The notes: generated by a model not told the origin, from the letters alone. A stretch of 64,000 bases of DNA from Nitzschia sp. DOCU1 (GCA_951394045.1 OX595987.1:3100001-3164000); one strand, 5' to 3'; positions 21,399 through 31,650 are shown, counted from the stretch's first letter. A program made the numbers and translations.

Positions 21399-22274
21399 CT
21401 AATAGAGCGGGCCCAGAATATAACGAGGATCGGGATAATCAAGCAACGCTGCACCCCGATCTTCCACCGACGAGGCTCCGGGCATATCATGCGTTTCTGG
21501 CGCCTTCATTGCGAGCTGGAAGTGTACGTGAGGGGCTTCCCATCCTCCGTTTTCGTGGCAGTCTCCAAGTTTCCCAATCACTTGTCCTTTACGGATCGGG
21601 GTCCCCGTTCGCTTGCCTCGAAGCGTAGACTTGTCCAGGTGTCCATAAAGCGCCCAAACGTCGATTCCTGACGGCAACTTGTGCTGGATCACAATCACGT
21701 AACCGTAGTCCCCAAACTCGGCATTGTATCCCACCGAATGCACCACTCCATCGGCAAACGCATGTACTTTCGTTCTGACGGGACCTCCAAGATCAATGCC
21801 CAGGTGGACAGTCCTTTGCCCGCCATAGCCATCAATCTGGTTGGTGGTGTCTTGAAAGAGTTCACTCGAATACATGGATTCTCGATTTTCGTCGTAACGC
21901 CCGATACCCCAATGCTTCTTTTCTTTGGATTGAAAGGGAATCAGTAGAGGGCTGATCAAATTAACTCGCCACCAGGTACTTCGTCGTTTGGCTCGTAGCA
22001 CTGTTTCCGGTGATGCCAATCCTTTGGCATTGCGGTAATCGAAGACTTCAGGGATTATGCCATTTGGATATACAAGAACTGGATGGAAGGTTTTGCGATC
22101 TTCATCGCTAAGTTGTAGCAAGTTTGGGTAGGCTCCAAATGATCCCAAAAGTTGCTCAGGAATGTTGCATTGAGTCGCCATCGTCCGTTTTACTCCAGGC
22201 GACTGGATGATCAAGAAGCATACGGCAGCAACACGTCGTCCTACCCAGGGGAAACGAGGAAGATTGATGGTCAT
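21399..22274 (-). CDS. M23-type (LytM-like) metallopeptidase-domain protein
   Basis: 291 aa from ATG 22274 (a second candidate ATG is at 22181); longer starts need GTG. The C-terminal half is an M23/LytM fold: RTVHLGIDLGG (H-x3-D zinc ligands), VHAFADGVVHSVG, YGYVIVIQHKL, LYGHLDKSTLRG, GTPIRKGQVIGKLGD and APHVHFQL (H-x-H, third zinc ligand and catalytic His). All expected zinc ligands are present, so it could be active. Bacterial relatives cut peptidoglycan peptide bridges; a diatom nucleus has no obvious substrate, so the role is unknown. The N-terminal ~100 residues are unrecognised. It is divergent to the GMC oxidoreductase gene. Confidence 0.8.
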   Translation of the reverse strand: MTINLPRFPWVGRRVAAVCFLIIQSPGVKRTMATQCNIPEQLLGSFGAYPNLLQLSDEDRKTFHPVLVYPNGIIPEVFDYRNAKGLASPETVLRAKRRSTWWRVNLISPLLIPFQSKEKKHWGIGRYDENRESMYSSELFQDTTNQIDGYGGQRTVHLGIDLGGPVRTKVHAFADGVVHSVGYNAEFGDYGYVIVIQHKLPSGIDVWALYGHLDKSTLRGKRTGTPIRKGQVIGKLGDCHENGGWEAPHVHFQLAMKAPETHDMPGASSVEDRGAALLDYPDPRYILGPLY

Positions 22275-22485
22275 TCTAGCTATTGGATGGGGCGTTGCTG
22301 GCAGATAGAAATTGCAAGTTGAGGTGGAGGACGAGATCAATGGACAAGTGAATGCCAACACGAAAGACGAAAGATATCTTTTGGGGGTGGCGCTGTAGCT
22401 CCTATCTCATCACGATAAGTTCAAAGATCTCCTCACGCTCACACATCTCATCATCTCACATCGGCGTGCGCTGTCATCTTGTCAG

Positions 22486-22499
22486 CGATGACGTCATCG
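22486..22499. promoter_or_regulatory. CRE-like 14-bp palindrome in a divergent promoter
   Basis: CGATGACGTCATCG is a perfect palindrome centred on TGACGTCA, a bZIP/CRE-type site. It lies between the M23 gene (start 22274, minus) and the GMC gene (start 22644, plus), so it could serve both. Binding is inferred. The site would be inside the coding region if the GMC protein started at the upstream in-frame ATG (22488). Confidence 0.45.
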
Positions 22500-22643
22500 T
22501 CATTTTTGAGGTCACATGGGTCGAATTTCTTGCAAAATCGCAAAAATCCCTCGTCCTCTCGTCAACAAGATGTCCTTGCCTTCTTTTGTCATTCAATTGT
22601 TGTCAGGTGCAAAGCTCATGAAACCTCTTGTCAGGTATGCTCC

Positions 22644-24413
22644 ATGACGAACACTCCCCAAGATTATGTCAACGAGAGACGCTTTGACTATTTGATTGTG
22701 GGGGCGGGACCATCTGCCATAGGAGTATTGCTGGGCCTGCTGGACGAATCCAAACGTTCGAATCGCAAGCCTTATTCCATTGCCGTTGTAGAGCGCGGCG
22801 GTCGGATACCTGATCCAAGTACTCTTGATTTAAGACAATGGTATCCCTCAGCGCATCCGGGAAAAGAAACCGACAGTGTTCGTCCCCTGCCGACTCAGAT
22901 GACTGGAAGAAAAATGGACTTGCCAACTGGACAAGGACTTGGGGGCACCAGCAACATTAATGCTGGCATTGTCATGCCGCCGGTCCTTCCTGACGATTTC
23001 CAGACATGGCCCGAGCCGTGGAAATCCTCATTGCCACGGGCAGTCGATACTATTTGGAAACGTCTAGACAAGAATGGGATGCTACACCGGCGAGAGCGGA
23101 CTGCTGTGCCCACAACTAGTATCCGAGGCTCCAACGGCTGGACAACGGACTGGAAAGCGCCAAGTGCCACTCTGGAAGTCTCGCAGGTGAACCCAGATGG
23201 AGCTTCTGCATGGAAAAGAATTAATTTCTATGACGCCCTGGTCGCCCCGCTCTTGGGTAACGACTGCCACCTAGACGAGGTCGAATGGATTTTACACACG
23301 GAAGTGCAGAGACTGCTTTTCGATAGCAAGGGCGAAGAATTCGATACAAAACAGCCCGAAACTCGTCGTATCCACGGTATGGAATGCCTCACAGAAAACC
23401 GGGAAGGAGTTTCGGTTATGTGGCATCTTTTTGCTACTCGTGCGATTATTATTTGCGCGGGGGCAATCGAGACACCTGCGCTGTTGCTGGCCAGCGGAAT
23501 TGGACCCGACTTCCACCCTAGCTTCCATGGCGTAGGTCGTCACTTGCGAGATCAGTGGTTGATACCCAGAGTGCACTTGACTTTCTGGCAATCACATGAT
23601 ACGGATTTGTCGACCAATGGCATTGCAGCTCTCGGACATTTGAGGGCTGCCAGTGGGCAGTTGTTTCAGGTGGCTATTGCCGATTCTGTTTGTCATGAAA
23701 CAGTCGTGCCGTCTACCTTGGCCTTGGCTATTCGGCGTAAATACGCAGCTGCATTCTTCGCGCCAGCAATGGAGTTGGCCTTTCGGGCATTGGCAACATT
23801 CCTGCGGCTACTCGTTCGTTTTCCTCCCGTCGGGTACCTTCTGCGGAGCTGCACCAGAACGACTTTGCTGTTTATGATGCATCCAAGGTCAGAGGGTGCC
23901 ATTTCCATTGAATCAAAACGAAGAGCAGCACCACCCGCTGTCAACAATAGGAATCCAAAAGGATTCTCTCGTCGAAGAAGGGATGTAGATGTCAAGGTAG
24001 ATGTCGGATATTGCAGGGATCCCAGTGACGTTGAGGCGATGCACAGCGCATGGAAAAGTCTTGACTCGTCGACTAAAGATGGCTCAAGACTTGATATGAT
24101 TTCAAAGTTGGTTATACATCCCCTGAACTGGTTCAGCCTCGATGGGTTTGCCATCTTTTGCAGGCTCACTTCGCAGCCGTATTTTCATTTTTCGGGCTCG
24201 TGCTCGATGCAACGCGACGAACAACACTTTGATTGGGTCGTGGACGCTGCAGAGCTACGATTGCGAGACTCTCGAGGTCTTCACATTTGCGATGCATCGG
24301 TCTTTCCGTCCATGGTATCCAGTCCTCCAGCTTTGACCTGTTGTGCATTGGGTTTTGCCTTTGGCAAGAAGCTGGTCGCTAAGAAATCGGATCTCGTTAC
24401 AGGTTCAACCTAA
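22644..24413 (+). CDS. GMC-family FAD oxidoreductase
   Basis: 589 aa from ATG 22644; the frame is open upstream with another ATG at 22488, which would add a Ser-rich leader. The FAD-binding Rossmann motif is at the N-terminus (FDYLIVGAGPSAIG) with the acidic strand end VVERGGR. GQGLGGTSNINAG is the GMC signature 1 region. ATRAIIICAGAIETPALLLASG is split here as ATRAIIICAGAIE and TPALLLASGIG, the GMC signature 2. The C-terminus has HFSGSCSM and LHICDASVFPSMVSSPPAL, which contain the usual catalytic-base region. Substrate (alcohol, sugar, choline or fatty alcohol) cannot be told. It converges on TAF2 with a 47-bp gap. Confidence 0.85.
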   Translation: MTNTPQDYVNERRFDYLIVGAGPSAIGVLLGLLDESKRSNRKPYSIAVVERGGRIPDPSTLDLRQWYPSAHPGKETDSVRPLPTQMTGRKMDLPTGQGLGGTSNINAGIVMPPVLPDDFQTWPEPWKSSLPRAVDTIWKRLDKNGMLHRRERTAVPTTSIRGSNGWTTDWKAPSATLEVSQVNPDGASAWKRINFYDALVAPLLGNDCHLDEVEWILHTEVQRLLFDSKGEEFDTKQPETRRIHGMECLTENREGVSVMWHLFATRAIIICAGAIETPALLLASGIGPDFHPSFHGVGRHLRDQWLIPRVHLTFWQSHDTDLSTNGIAALGHLRAASGQLFQVAIADSVCHETVVPSTLALAIRRKYAAAFFAPAMELAFRALATFLRLLVRFPPVGYLLRSCTRTTLLFMMHPRSEGAISIESKRRAAPPAVNNRNPKGFSRRRRDVDVKVDVGYCRDPSDVEAMHSAWKSLDSSTKDGSRLDMISKLVIHPLNWFSLDGFAIFCRLTSQPYFHFSGSCSMQRDEQHFDWVVDAAELRLRDSRGLHICDASVFPSMVSSPPALTCCALGFAFGKKLVAKKSDLVTGST

Positions 24414-24460
24414 TAGCCTATCTGTCTAGATTTTGACGACCATTGCTACCTCTAGTGTTC

Positions 24461-27400
24461 TCAGTCGCCGCTCTTTCGCAACCGAAGTTTGGTGACGGCG
24501 GTGCCTCCGTCCAATGCCAAATTTCGGCGCTGCTGAGCGGCCGAAGCAATCCATCCACCCGCCTTAAAAGCAGGGTCACGTTGGATTGGAGGGAGAGGCT
24601 GCCCGATGCCTTGCTCTGCGGCAGCGGCATCGGACGTGTTGCCGGTCTTTCCACTTTTGTAAAATTCGTAGACCTGGGAGGCCATCTCTCCTCGCCAAAG
24701 CTGGCGATCACGCTCCAATTCGACAAGTCTTTTGATTTCAGCAAGCGAAGTTTCCTCTACGTTGGACGCTTCGATTTCTTCTGCTGATATCTTCATCACC
24801 TTGTCCGCACCAAGACTAAGGTATTGTTGGGTTCCTGCGTGACTCTTCCAAGCTTGAACTTGCATTGCAGCAAAACAACCTCGCGGCCAGCACCACTGCC
24901 AGAGTGCCAACAGACTGCAACGGAGGTGTCCATCGTTCGCGCAAACTCCCAGATTCCCATTGAAATGCCCGGGGACACTTTCCGAGAGGACGATTGGTTC
25001 CCCATTGATTGTCCGCCACAGATTGGTTCCGAATCTGGCTACACGAACAATCAACGCCTGCTCGACTCCTTCTTCCTTCGGGTGACCAGCTCGACTCAAC
25101 AATCGAAGCCCTCGTCGAGCGCCATCGTTCACCGCATTTGCCGCAGGGTAGGAGGTGGGGTTCACATTCGTGATGGCGGTCGCTCCGTTGTCTCCACCGT
25201 TACTGGCCCCCAACGGTCCGTTATAGAATCTGGCCGACGAGGTCACCAAATCGTTCCTACCACCAATGGCGCCAACTCGTTGCATGGAACAGATTTTGCC
25301 AGTGCAGGCATCCAGCATGAGTTGGGCTAGTGTCTGGCGGAGTCCTGGCGAAGTCGATGGGTCCACGATGCGCTCCAACATGAATTCCAGGGAGAACAAC
25401 AGGCCTGTTGGGCTCTTTGATTTGTCGTCAAAGCGATCAGCCGCACAACAGATGCAGGTTATCGCTTGCGCGCAAGCAGCGCGAGTGACATCTGACCTGA
25501 CGGGCTTGTGATCAAAGATGGACATGTAAAAAGCAGCCGTTGTCACTTCGTCGAGTTTCTCGCTTCGAGTATTCTCCTGAGGTTTTGCATCAGATGCCTG
25601 GTCCTCGCCTAACGTGCTTTCCGGCTTTTTGACTTGTTCCAAAGGTCTGTCAGTAGTGCTCTGACGCAGAATGGACAACGAGGACAGCGCTGCTATCGCG
25701 CATGCGGCGATAGTGTCGTAGCACACTCCGGAAATACCAGAGAGGGAGTCTGCCTCGATCTCGGTGCGGATGCCTTCTCGGTAGAGCTCCCATTCTAACC
25801 AACGCCTGCTCGTCTCCATAAGTTTTGAGACTGGGTGCGACGCAGAAGATTGTACTGGCTTACCCGTCGTTGGATCCGTGATCATCACGGGACTAATATT
25901 CACATGGCACAGGGCCAACAGAGCATCCGCAACAAGCATGCTCGAGACATGTGGCATCGAAGAAACCACGCCGTCGTTGAGGTCGTCGGCGTCGTCTTCG
26001 TCATCATTCTTCTCTTCGGGTGCTGCCTTTCGACGGCGTTTCTCGAAGAAGATATCTTCGTCCGGCGAGACAAGATTTCCAACCATCTCTGCATCGACTG
26101 CATCTAAAACAGTTTCGAGGAACTGAACTGCAGATGGCGGTGTCATGCCATCCTTGGCTCGCACAGATGCTATGGCACTTATCACTGCAGATCGGACTCG
26201 ATATTCCTCGTCTTCCTCCACTTCGACTTCGTCTGCTTCTTCCAGTACTACTTCTCGCTCGGCTCCTTCCTCGAACGAATCCAGGTAGCTGTAAGCATCA
26301 TCGTTTGATTTGGCAGTGGCCGGAGCCGCACCGTCGCCACTCGGGGCGGCTTGAGCGACCTCCATGTCATTCTTTTTAAGAACCACTCGGTTGAACTTGG
26401 CTGGCATGATGATACCGTTGTTGTAGAATCGTTCACGGAAATATTGTATAAGCAAGTTAATGCCAACCCAGTGATTTGCGCTCAACGTATTCTTCGTCGA
26501 CGGCGCCTTGTTATTTTGCCACTGACCAATTGCAAGGGCTGCCTGGGCACGGACCGCTGGTGTGTGAGGTAGCGAGCTATGTAACGCAGCCGAGCCCCGC
26601 AGGCAATCTGCCATAACGCGAACGGGCAATTCCGAAACCTTAACATCATACACACTCGTCACCTTGACCGACCCTTGAATTCGCAGAGGCCGTTCCGCCA
26701 GTGCACGAAGCGATTCGACTTGGGCGCTGGCGTCCCCGTCGTGAAAAAGCATTTCAGCCAGGCAGGCGTCTGGCTGAAATACAGAAATTCGTCCACTGAA
26801 GAGGCTCATCGGATCTACCCGTACCCACAAAAGTGGCGTAAGATTCGTGAGTCGAATGAGCTCAATAGCTTGATATCCTGCCCGATGTATGCTTGATTCG
26901 CTGAAAGCACCGCGCGACGTTGCGGCATCTCCCAGCAAGGGCTTAGATTCTGCGCCGTTTTTTGATTTATCTGGCAGCTTCACACCTGCTTTCGTTTCCT
27001 TCACCGATGTGGTGCTTTCAATGATCCCACTGGCAGCCGTCTGGTCTTTGGGGAGTGTGACTGGCTTTGCATGAAGAGTGAGACTCCCCCAGTCGCGGCG
27101 GCTGCCATCAACATTAATATCCTTAACAAATTCTCGAAATTGACCTTCGTTCTCGACAACACGAACAGTAACCGGACCACCATAGGAAATTCCACCTTCT
27201 GGGATGACAGGTTCGGCATATGATTGCAATTGAATGCCTTTGGTCAACCCAGATCCCGTGTCCTTCGCAGGCTCTACATGCACCCCAACTCGTAGATATA
27301 GCTCGGAAGCCCCTCGAACGTAGGAATTAGGAAATCCTTCTGGATCGACAAACGGTCGATTAGTGCGTGGATCTTGAGAATTGCGCTCGACGTCGACCAA

Positions 27401-30247
27401 GGTTCCCAGCAACTGAGCTTCTCGAACACGGCCCGCAAGGTTCTGTAGTGCACGCGTGAATAGCGTATGGGTCAGACCTTTCTTCTTTAGCAGTTCATTG
27501 ACGCAAACGATGAAGCGGGGCTTTATTCGTTCAATCTCTTCCTTTTCAGGTGCCTTGTCATTGTCAGATATGGGCTTCTCGGCAACGGGTTTACCCTTCT
27601 TCTCGGGAGGGTACTTGAGCTCGGTCTGCCCCAAGTCATCTAAATGCGCAGCGATGAAAGCTGCACGCACAAGGCGAATAAAATTTGAAATTCCAGCTCT
27701 GCCAGCAACAACTCTTCGGACCAAATCCCCTTTCAGGGCACGGTAGACAAGTCCGCCAGTCGGATGCACCAATTCAAGTGCCCCGCAACCCAAGTCTGCA
27801 CTCGAGTTGGCATTACTGGAAAGAAACGACAAAGATAAGTGAGACCCCATCCAGCCCATGGACGGTGTCGGAACAGTTCGATCTTTGTCGTGCCCTCGTT
27901 CCAAGACATTGACTGAATCCGCCAAGAGTAGCTGTCTGACGGAAAGTTCGTCCATGGCAGAAGTGTGCGATTCAGTTCCGTTAGTAGCCGAACGCCAAAG
28001 CTGATCATTGTTCCGGTCTTCTACGGGAACGGCTCCGATGACACTTCCAACAACAACGTCAAAGTCCATATCCTCAATGTTTTGGATAGGCAAAAAGTCA
28101 AGATTGGAACTGTTCAAGCCACTTCCACTGGCGAAACGTTTTGTGAAGAACGCTCCGCCCCGTGCCCCACCTTCCCCATGGGCACCGTGACCTCGTTCAT
28201 ATAAATGCATCATTAGACTTTCAATCAGCGTATGAATGTATCCCTGGCCCACGTCGTCACTAGCACCGAGTGGAATGGCCGAGGTGATCCATCCCCGCAC
28301 GGCACATCGTGCTTGCAAGAATTGCAGAACTCGACCACCGTGGTGATAAGGTAACCTATGCCCGACCGGAGGTAACAACCGTGAATCCATTATAGATCCT
28401 CCCAAGAAGGGGTTGACTAAGACTTCGGGACAACAGTGCAAGGCCCCACTGGTGTGTCCGCCGTGCACGGCCTGGGGAATCCAGACTTGTGTGTAAGATA
28501 CAGTCCGAAAAGCCGGCACGGCTAGGATATCGCGCATTAACGAAAGTGCTCGATTGGGAACTCCTACTGTGGCCGTGATGACACTTTGATCTAATCCGTC
28601 CAATAGTTCCTTTTGGCGCAAGGACAAGGGCAAGGCTTCAATTCGAGTATTGGGCAGCAACTGCGTCGATGCCGTTGTCGCATGAATATGTTTCCTCGCA
28701 AAAATTGGACAAAAGTAAACCTGACGAATGCCTTCACCATTCTCGCGTGCCGCCTCTAAACTTTCTCGAAGATTGTCAGCCTCCGGACTCGTGTCATCGG
28801 GATCAATCGTTGCAAAGTACTCCGGATCTTCCAAAACCCGAAAGGGTCCAATAGCAAAGCCCAAGGACCTCGCAGGAATGGGAAGCCAGCTGGACGACTT
28901 CCACGTTGTAGTGGCCAGGATGGAATTCATAGTTGTCACCGTTGAGTCCGGTGGAATAAGATGTGGCCCATCGGTGTTGTCATCGATCACCATAGGTTCA
29001 GCACCGACCACTGACGACAACAGATGCAACATCGCCACGTGACTTGCACCAAATTCTTTGGCAAGTTCGGACGATCCAATTCCAGAGGCAGTATTTCCGG
29101 CCAGGAGGCGATCGTGGAGAAGCGTCTCTGTAGCCCCCATGTCTTCTCCAAACCCCACTACAGAGATCCCTTCACTCATGGGAGCCGTGACGGTGATTGA
29201 AAGTTGCTGCGAGGCCCTGTGTTTGGTTGAAGCCGAATCCAAAGTTGGAATCCAGCATTGCGGACCTTCGTGATCGCCATGAACACCGCTTGTCGTATAA
29301 ATATGTGGTGTCTGCTGGATGACACTGGCATGAATTCCTCCCAAGTGAACAATCCCACCATTTACATCGGCGCCTCCAAGTAGAATGTGGTACTTGACTG
29401 TAATTTTGAGCGCGTTCTGTTTGGCTTCTGACAGAGTGGACGCCAGCCAGTCAATCCGCTTGCCACGACGCGCTCCCTGGCGGTCTTCCACTTGCTCATC
29501 TAGCCGCTGAGACCCTGAAACAACTGGCGACTCCAAATCTCTCTTCCAACACTCGATTAAGGAAGGCAAACTCGGAGTTTGTTTTGGAGCCGCTGGGTAA
29601 ATTGTACTAATTCGAAGTTCGCCCAGCCGACTGGCAATCGATGCCGCCCGCAGGCCTGTAGTCATACCCACAGCACCCCTAGAGCACTGAGAATCAGCCT
29701 CGTGACGCTTCTCCGTTGAAATCACATCATCCATGGTAAAGCTACTAGCGGGTTTGAGCAACACGCGCTCCAGTGGATCAAAGTGCTGAAAGGTTGTCTG
29801 CGGAAGCTTTGTCAGCTGTAAGGGACTCATGCCCCCGACCACCGATTCCACTTGAACACTCGTGACTTCACAGCTTCCTCTCAAATTCAAAGCCAGTGAC
29901 AGCGGCGAGTTTGCCGATGTATTCAGCAGGGCATGGGAATCTTCGAGGACGTACAACGTGGATATGCCTTGAGCATGCCAAGAGGGCAGCGCGGCAGTTG
30001 GAGGTTGATGCAAAACTACAGACAAGTGAGACTTTTGATGCAGTAACCGTAGCTGATGAGTCTGTGCTGTGTTTGGTCTGAGAGAAGTGGGAGGAGCAAA
30101 ACGTCTTTTCTTGGTGGGAGACGGGGAGTTGGATCTCGGACCGGGGGGAGGAGTGTTCGATCGAGATGCACCACCGCCTCCCACTGTCAGACGAATGGAG
30201 GGGCCACCACCTCCAGTCGGCGCCGGAGCTTTCGGGGGAGTTGTCAT
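24461..30247 (-). CDS. TAF2: TFIID subunit TAF2
   Basis: 1928 aa, single exon, start ATG 30245-30247. The N-terminus is Pro/Gly/Ser-rich. An M1-aminopeptidase-like region follows, as in TAF2: GPQCWIPTLDSAS (the RCWFPCVDS-type motif), GFAIGPFRVLED, VYFCPIFARKHI and a VWIPQAVHGG segment. No HExxH zinc motif is seen in that region, as expected for the inactive TAF2 domain. HEAT-like C-terminal parts include ELPVRVMADCLRGS, VRAQAALAIGQWQ and NHWVGINLLIQYF. The protein is longer than animal or yeast TAF2 (about 1200-1400 aa) because of disordered acidic inserts. TAF2 helps TFIID recognise the core promoter (initiator) in the nucleus. The SDR gene is divergent. Confidence 0.82.
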   Translation of the reverse strand: MTTPPKAPAPTGGGGPSIRLTVGGGGASRSNTPPPGPRSNSPSPTKKRRFAPPTSLRPNTAQTHQLRLLHQKSHLSVVLHQPPTAALPSWHAQGISTLYVLEDSHALLNTSANSPLSLALNLRGSCEVTSVQVESVVGGMSPLQLTKLPQTTFQHFDPLERVLLKPASSFTMDDVISTEKRHEADSQCSRGAVGMTTGLRAASIASRLGELRISTIYPAAPKQTPSLPSLIECWKRDLESPVVSGSQRLDEQVEDRQGARRGKRIDWLASTLSEAKQNALKITVKYHILLGGADVNGGIVHLGGIHASVIQQTPHIYTTSGVHGDHEGPQCWIPTLDSASTKHRASQQLSITVTAPMSEGISVVGFGEDMGATETLLHDRLLAGNTASGIGSSELAKEFGASHVAMLHLLSSVVGAEPMVIDDNTDGPHLIPPDSTVTTMNSILATTTWKSSSWLPIPARSLGFAIGPFRVLEDPEYFATIDPDDTSPEADNLRESLEAARENGEGIRQVYFCPIFARKHIHATTASTQLLPNTRIEALPLSLRQKELLDGLDQSVITATVGVPNRALSLMRDILAVPAFRTVSYTQVWIPQAVHGGHTSGALHCCPEVLVNPFLGGSIMDSRLLPPVGHRLPYHHGGRVLQFLQARCAVRGWITSAIPLGASDDVGQGYIHTLIESLMMHLYERGHGAHGEGGARGGAFFTKRFASGSGLNSSNLDFLPIQNIEDMDFDVVVGSVIGAVPVEDRNNDQLWRSATNGTESHTSAMDELSVRQLLLADSVNVLERGHDKDRTVPTPSMGWMGSHLSLSFLSSNANSSADLGCGALELVHPTGGLVYRALKGDLVRRVVAGRAGISNFIRLVRAAFIAAHLDDLGQTELKYPPEKKGKPVAEKPISDNDKAPEKEEIERIKPRFIVCVNELLKKKGLTHTLFTRALQNLAGRVREAQLLGTLVDVERNSQDPRTNRPFVDPEGFPNSYVRGASELYLRVGVHVEPAKDTGSGLTKGIQLQSYAEPVIPEGGISYGGPVTVRVVENEGQFREFVKDINVDGSRRDWGSLTLHAKPVTLPKDQTAASGIIESTTSVKETKAGVKLPDKSKNGAESKPLLGDAATSRGAFSESSIHRAGYQAIELIRLTNLTPLLWVRVDPMSLFSGRISVFQPDACLAEMLFHDGDASAQVESLRALAERPLRIQGSVKVTSVYDVKVSELPVRVMADCLRGSAALHSSLPHTPAVRAQAALAIGQWQNNKAPSTKNTLSANHWVGINLLIQYFRERFYNNGIIMPAKFNRVVLKKNDMEVAQAAPSGDGAAPATAKSNDDAYSYLDSFEEGAEREVVLEEADEVEVEEDEEYRVRSAVISAIASVRAKDGMTPPSAVQFLETVLDAVDAEMVGNLVSPDEDIFFEKRRRKAAPEEKNDDEDDADDLNDGVVSSMPHVSSMLVADALLALCHVNISPVMITDPTTGKPVQSSASHPVSKLMETSRRWLEWELYREGIRTEIEADSLSGISGVCYDTIAACAIAALSSLSILRQSTTDRPLEQVKKPESTLGEDQASDAKPQENTRSEKLDEVTTAAFYMSIFDHKPVRSDVTRAACAQAITCICCAADRFDDKSKSPTGLLFSLEFMLERIVDPSTSPGLRQTLAQLMLDACTGKICSMQRVGAIGGRNDLVTSSARFYNGPLGASNGGDNGATAITNVNPTSYPAANAVNDGARRGLRLLSRAGHPKEEGVEQALIVRVARFGTNLWRTINGEPIVLSESVPGHFNGNLGVCANDGHLRCSLLALWQWCWPRGCFAAMQVQAWKSHAGTQQYLSLGADKVMKISAEEIEASNVEETSLAEIKRLVELERDRQLWRGEMASQVYEFYKSGKTGNTSDAAAAEQGIGQPLPPIQRDPAFKAGGWIASAAQQRRNLALDGGTAVTKLRLRKSGD

Positions 30248-30440
30248 GGTGGTCTAGCGCGATAATGTTCCTGAATTATTATGACGATCGAGAGATCATG
30301 CATTTTGATGTATCATGGTCGACACGCCGATAGTTCTCGCTACGTTGTTTGTTGGCAGTATGGTGACGGACGGACGGACGGTATGAGTAACGGTCGCGGG
30401 CGAGATCTTGAATCTTTTTGGGATGCTGTCGAGGTTGCCT

Positions 30441-30557
30441 CGGATGAGTCGAATCACGAGTGAAGTTTTGTCGACGTTGAGTGAGTCGGATGCGTCGAGT
30501 CACGAGTTAATTAAAGGGAAGGACTCGACTCACTCGACGCGAAGTGCACTGACGTCA
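30441..30557. promoter_or_regulatory. TAF2/SDR divergent promoter: 21-bp direct repeats and CRE site
   Basis: Two 21-bp direct repeats at 30441-30461 and 30487-30507 agree at 19 of 21 positions, 46 bp apart, each with a GTCGARTCACGAGT core. A related inverted run (GACTCGACTCACTCGAC) follows at about 30522. TGACGTCA is at 30550-30557, about 80 bp before the SDR start. These look like transcription-factor sites; no factor can be named. Confidence 0.4.
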
Positions 30558-30636
30558 TCTCCGCCTTTCCCATTTTTTGGCTTTCATTTTTCTCGAAGGT
30601 CGACGAAGCTTCGTTGGCTCTTTCTCCTTCTTCACT

Positions 30637-31650
30637 ATGGTCCGAGACAGAACAACCACCACTCATCAGTCCGGTGCAACCCTTCGAAGAACCATAAATC
30701 TTTCGATGATCATGATCTCCAAATCGCTCTTCGGTATTGTTTTGTCCGTCAATCTCTTCCTCTCGCTTTGGAGCACTCTCACCATGGCTCTTGCTGCAAG
30801 TAAAACAGTCTTGGTGACGGGCGCCAGCCGAGGAATTGGCAAGGCACTTTGCAAGGCCCTCTTGGAGGAACACCCTGACATTCACGTTCTATTGGGATCA
30901 AGAAGTTCCTCCAGGGGAGAGCAAGTTGCCCAGGAACTTATTGCTCAACTCGGAAGGGAATGTTCGGATCGTTTGGAAGTGGTGGAATTGGATACGGCGT
31001 CGGACGAGAGTGTCACAAAGGCGGCAGCTCTCATTTCGTCGAAACACCCCGAACTATACGGCATTGTCAACAATGCTGGCATTGCATACGACTACCCAAA
31101 CAAAGATGTCATGAATACCAACTACTGGGGACCACGACGTGTCAATGATGCCCTCGTGAAATTGTTGAAGCGACCCGGCGGTCGCATCGTTAATGTGGCC
31201 TCGGCATCAGGGCCGAACTGGCTTTCGAAAGTCCGGGACCAGAAGTTAAAAGCGAAGCTGTCGCAGCCGTGGACGATTCGCGGTGGCATCGAAGAATTAG
31301 ATGACATGGCTCGCAATGTTCCTTTGGACTCAAATACATACGGAATCAGTAAGGCATTTTTGAATGCATACACATGTCTTCATGCCCAAGCGGAACCAGA
31401 TTTGATCATCAACTCTGTTACACCGGGTTTCATCGCTACTGATATGGGAGCATCACTAGGAGCAACGAATCCTGTCGAAAAGGGCACAGTGCCCTTGCTC
31501 TACTTACTGTTGGACGCGGAGCTCGAGAAGACGCCTACAGGGCGATATTATGGGAGTGACTGCAAACGAAGTCCGGTCGACGTCTACCGGGGGCCTGGCG
31601 ACCCTGTATATGTAGGGCCTGATTGGAGCACAGAGTCACAGCTGAACTAG
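30637..31650 (+). CDS. Short-chain dehydrogenase/reductase (carbonyl reductase-like)
   Basis: 337 aa from ATG 30637. Start choices downstream are 30706, which would begin directly with a signal-like hydrophobic helix (FGIVLSVNLFLSLWS), and 30784 (cytosolic form). The NADPH-binding TGASRGIG, IVNNAGIAYD, catalytic Ser in IVNVASASG and YGISK (Y-x3-K) are all present, followed by the PGFIATDM loop. The insert between the Ser and Tyr (DELDDMAR-like helix) is that of carbonyl reductase CBR1-type SDRs. It probably reduces carbonyl substrates with NADPH; the leader suggests a membrane-anchored, secretory or plastid form. Convergent with the dioxygenase gene (45-bp gap). Confidence 0.83.
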   Translation: MVRDRTTTTHQSGATLRRTINLSMIMISKSLFGIVLSVNLFLSLWSTLTMALAASKTVLVTGASRGIGKALCKALLEEHPDIHVLLGSRSSSRGEQVAQELIAQLGRECSDRLEVVELDTASDESVTKAAALISSKHPELYGIVNNAGIAYDYPNKDVMNTNYWGPRRVNDALVKLLKRPGGRIVNVASASGPNWLSKVRDQKLKAKLSQPWTIRGGIEELDDMARNVPLDSNTYGISKAFLNAYTCLHAQAEPDLIINSVTPGFIATDMGASLGATNPVEKGTVPLLYLLLDAELEKTPTGRYYGSDCKRSPVDVYRGPGDPVYVGPDWSTESQLN

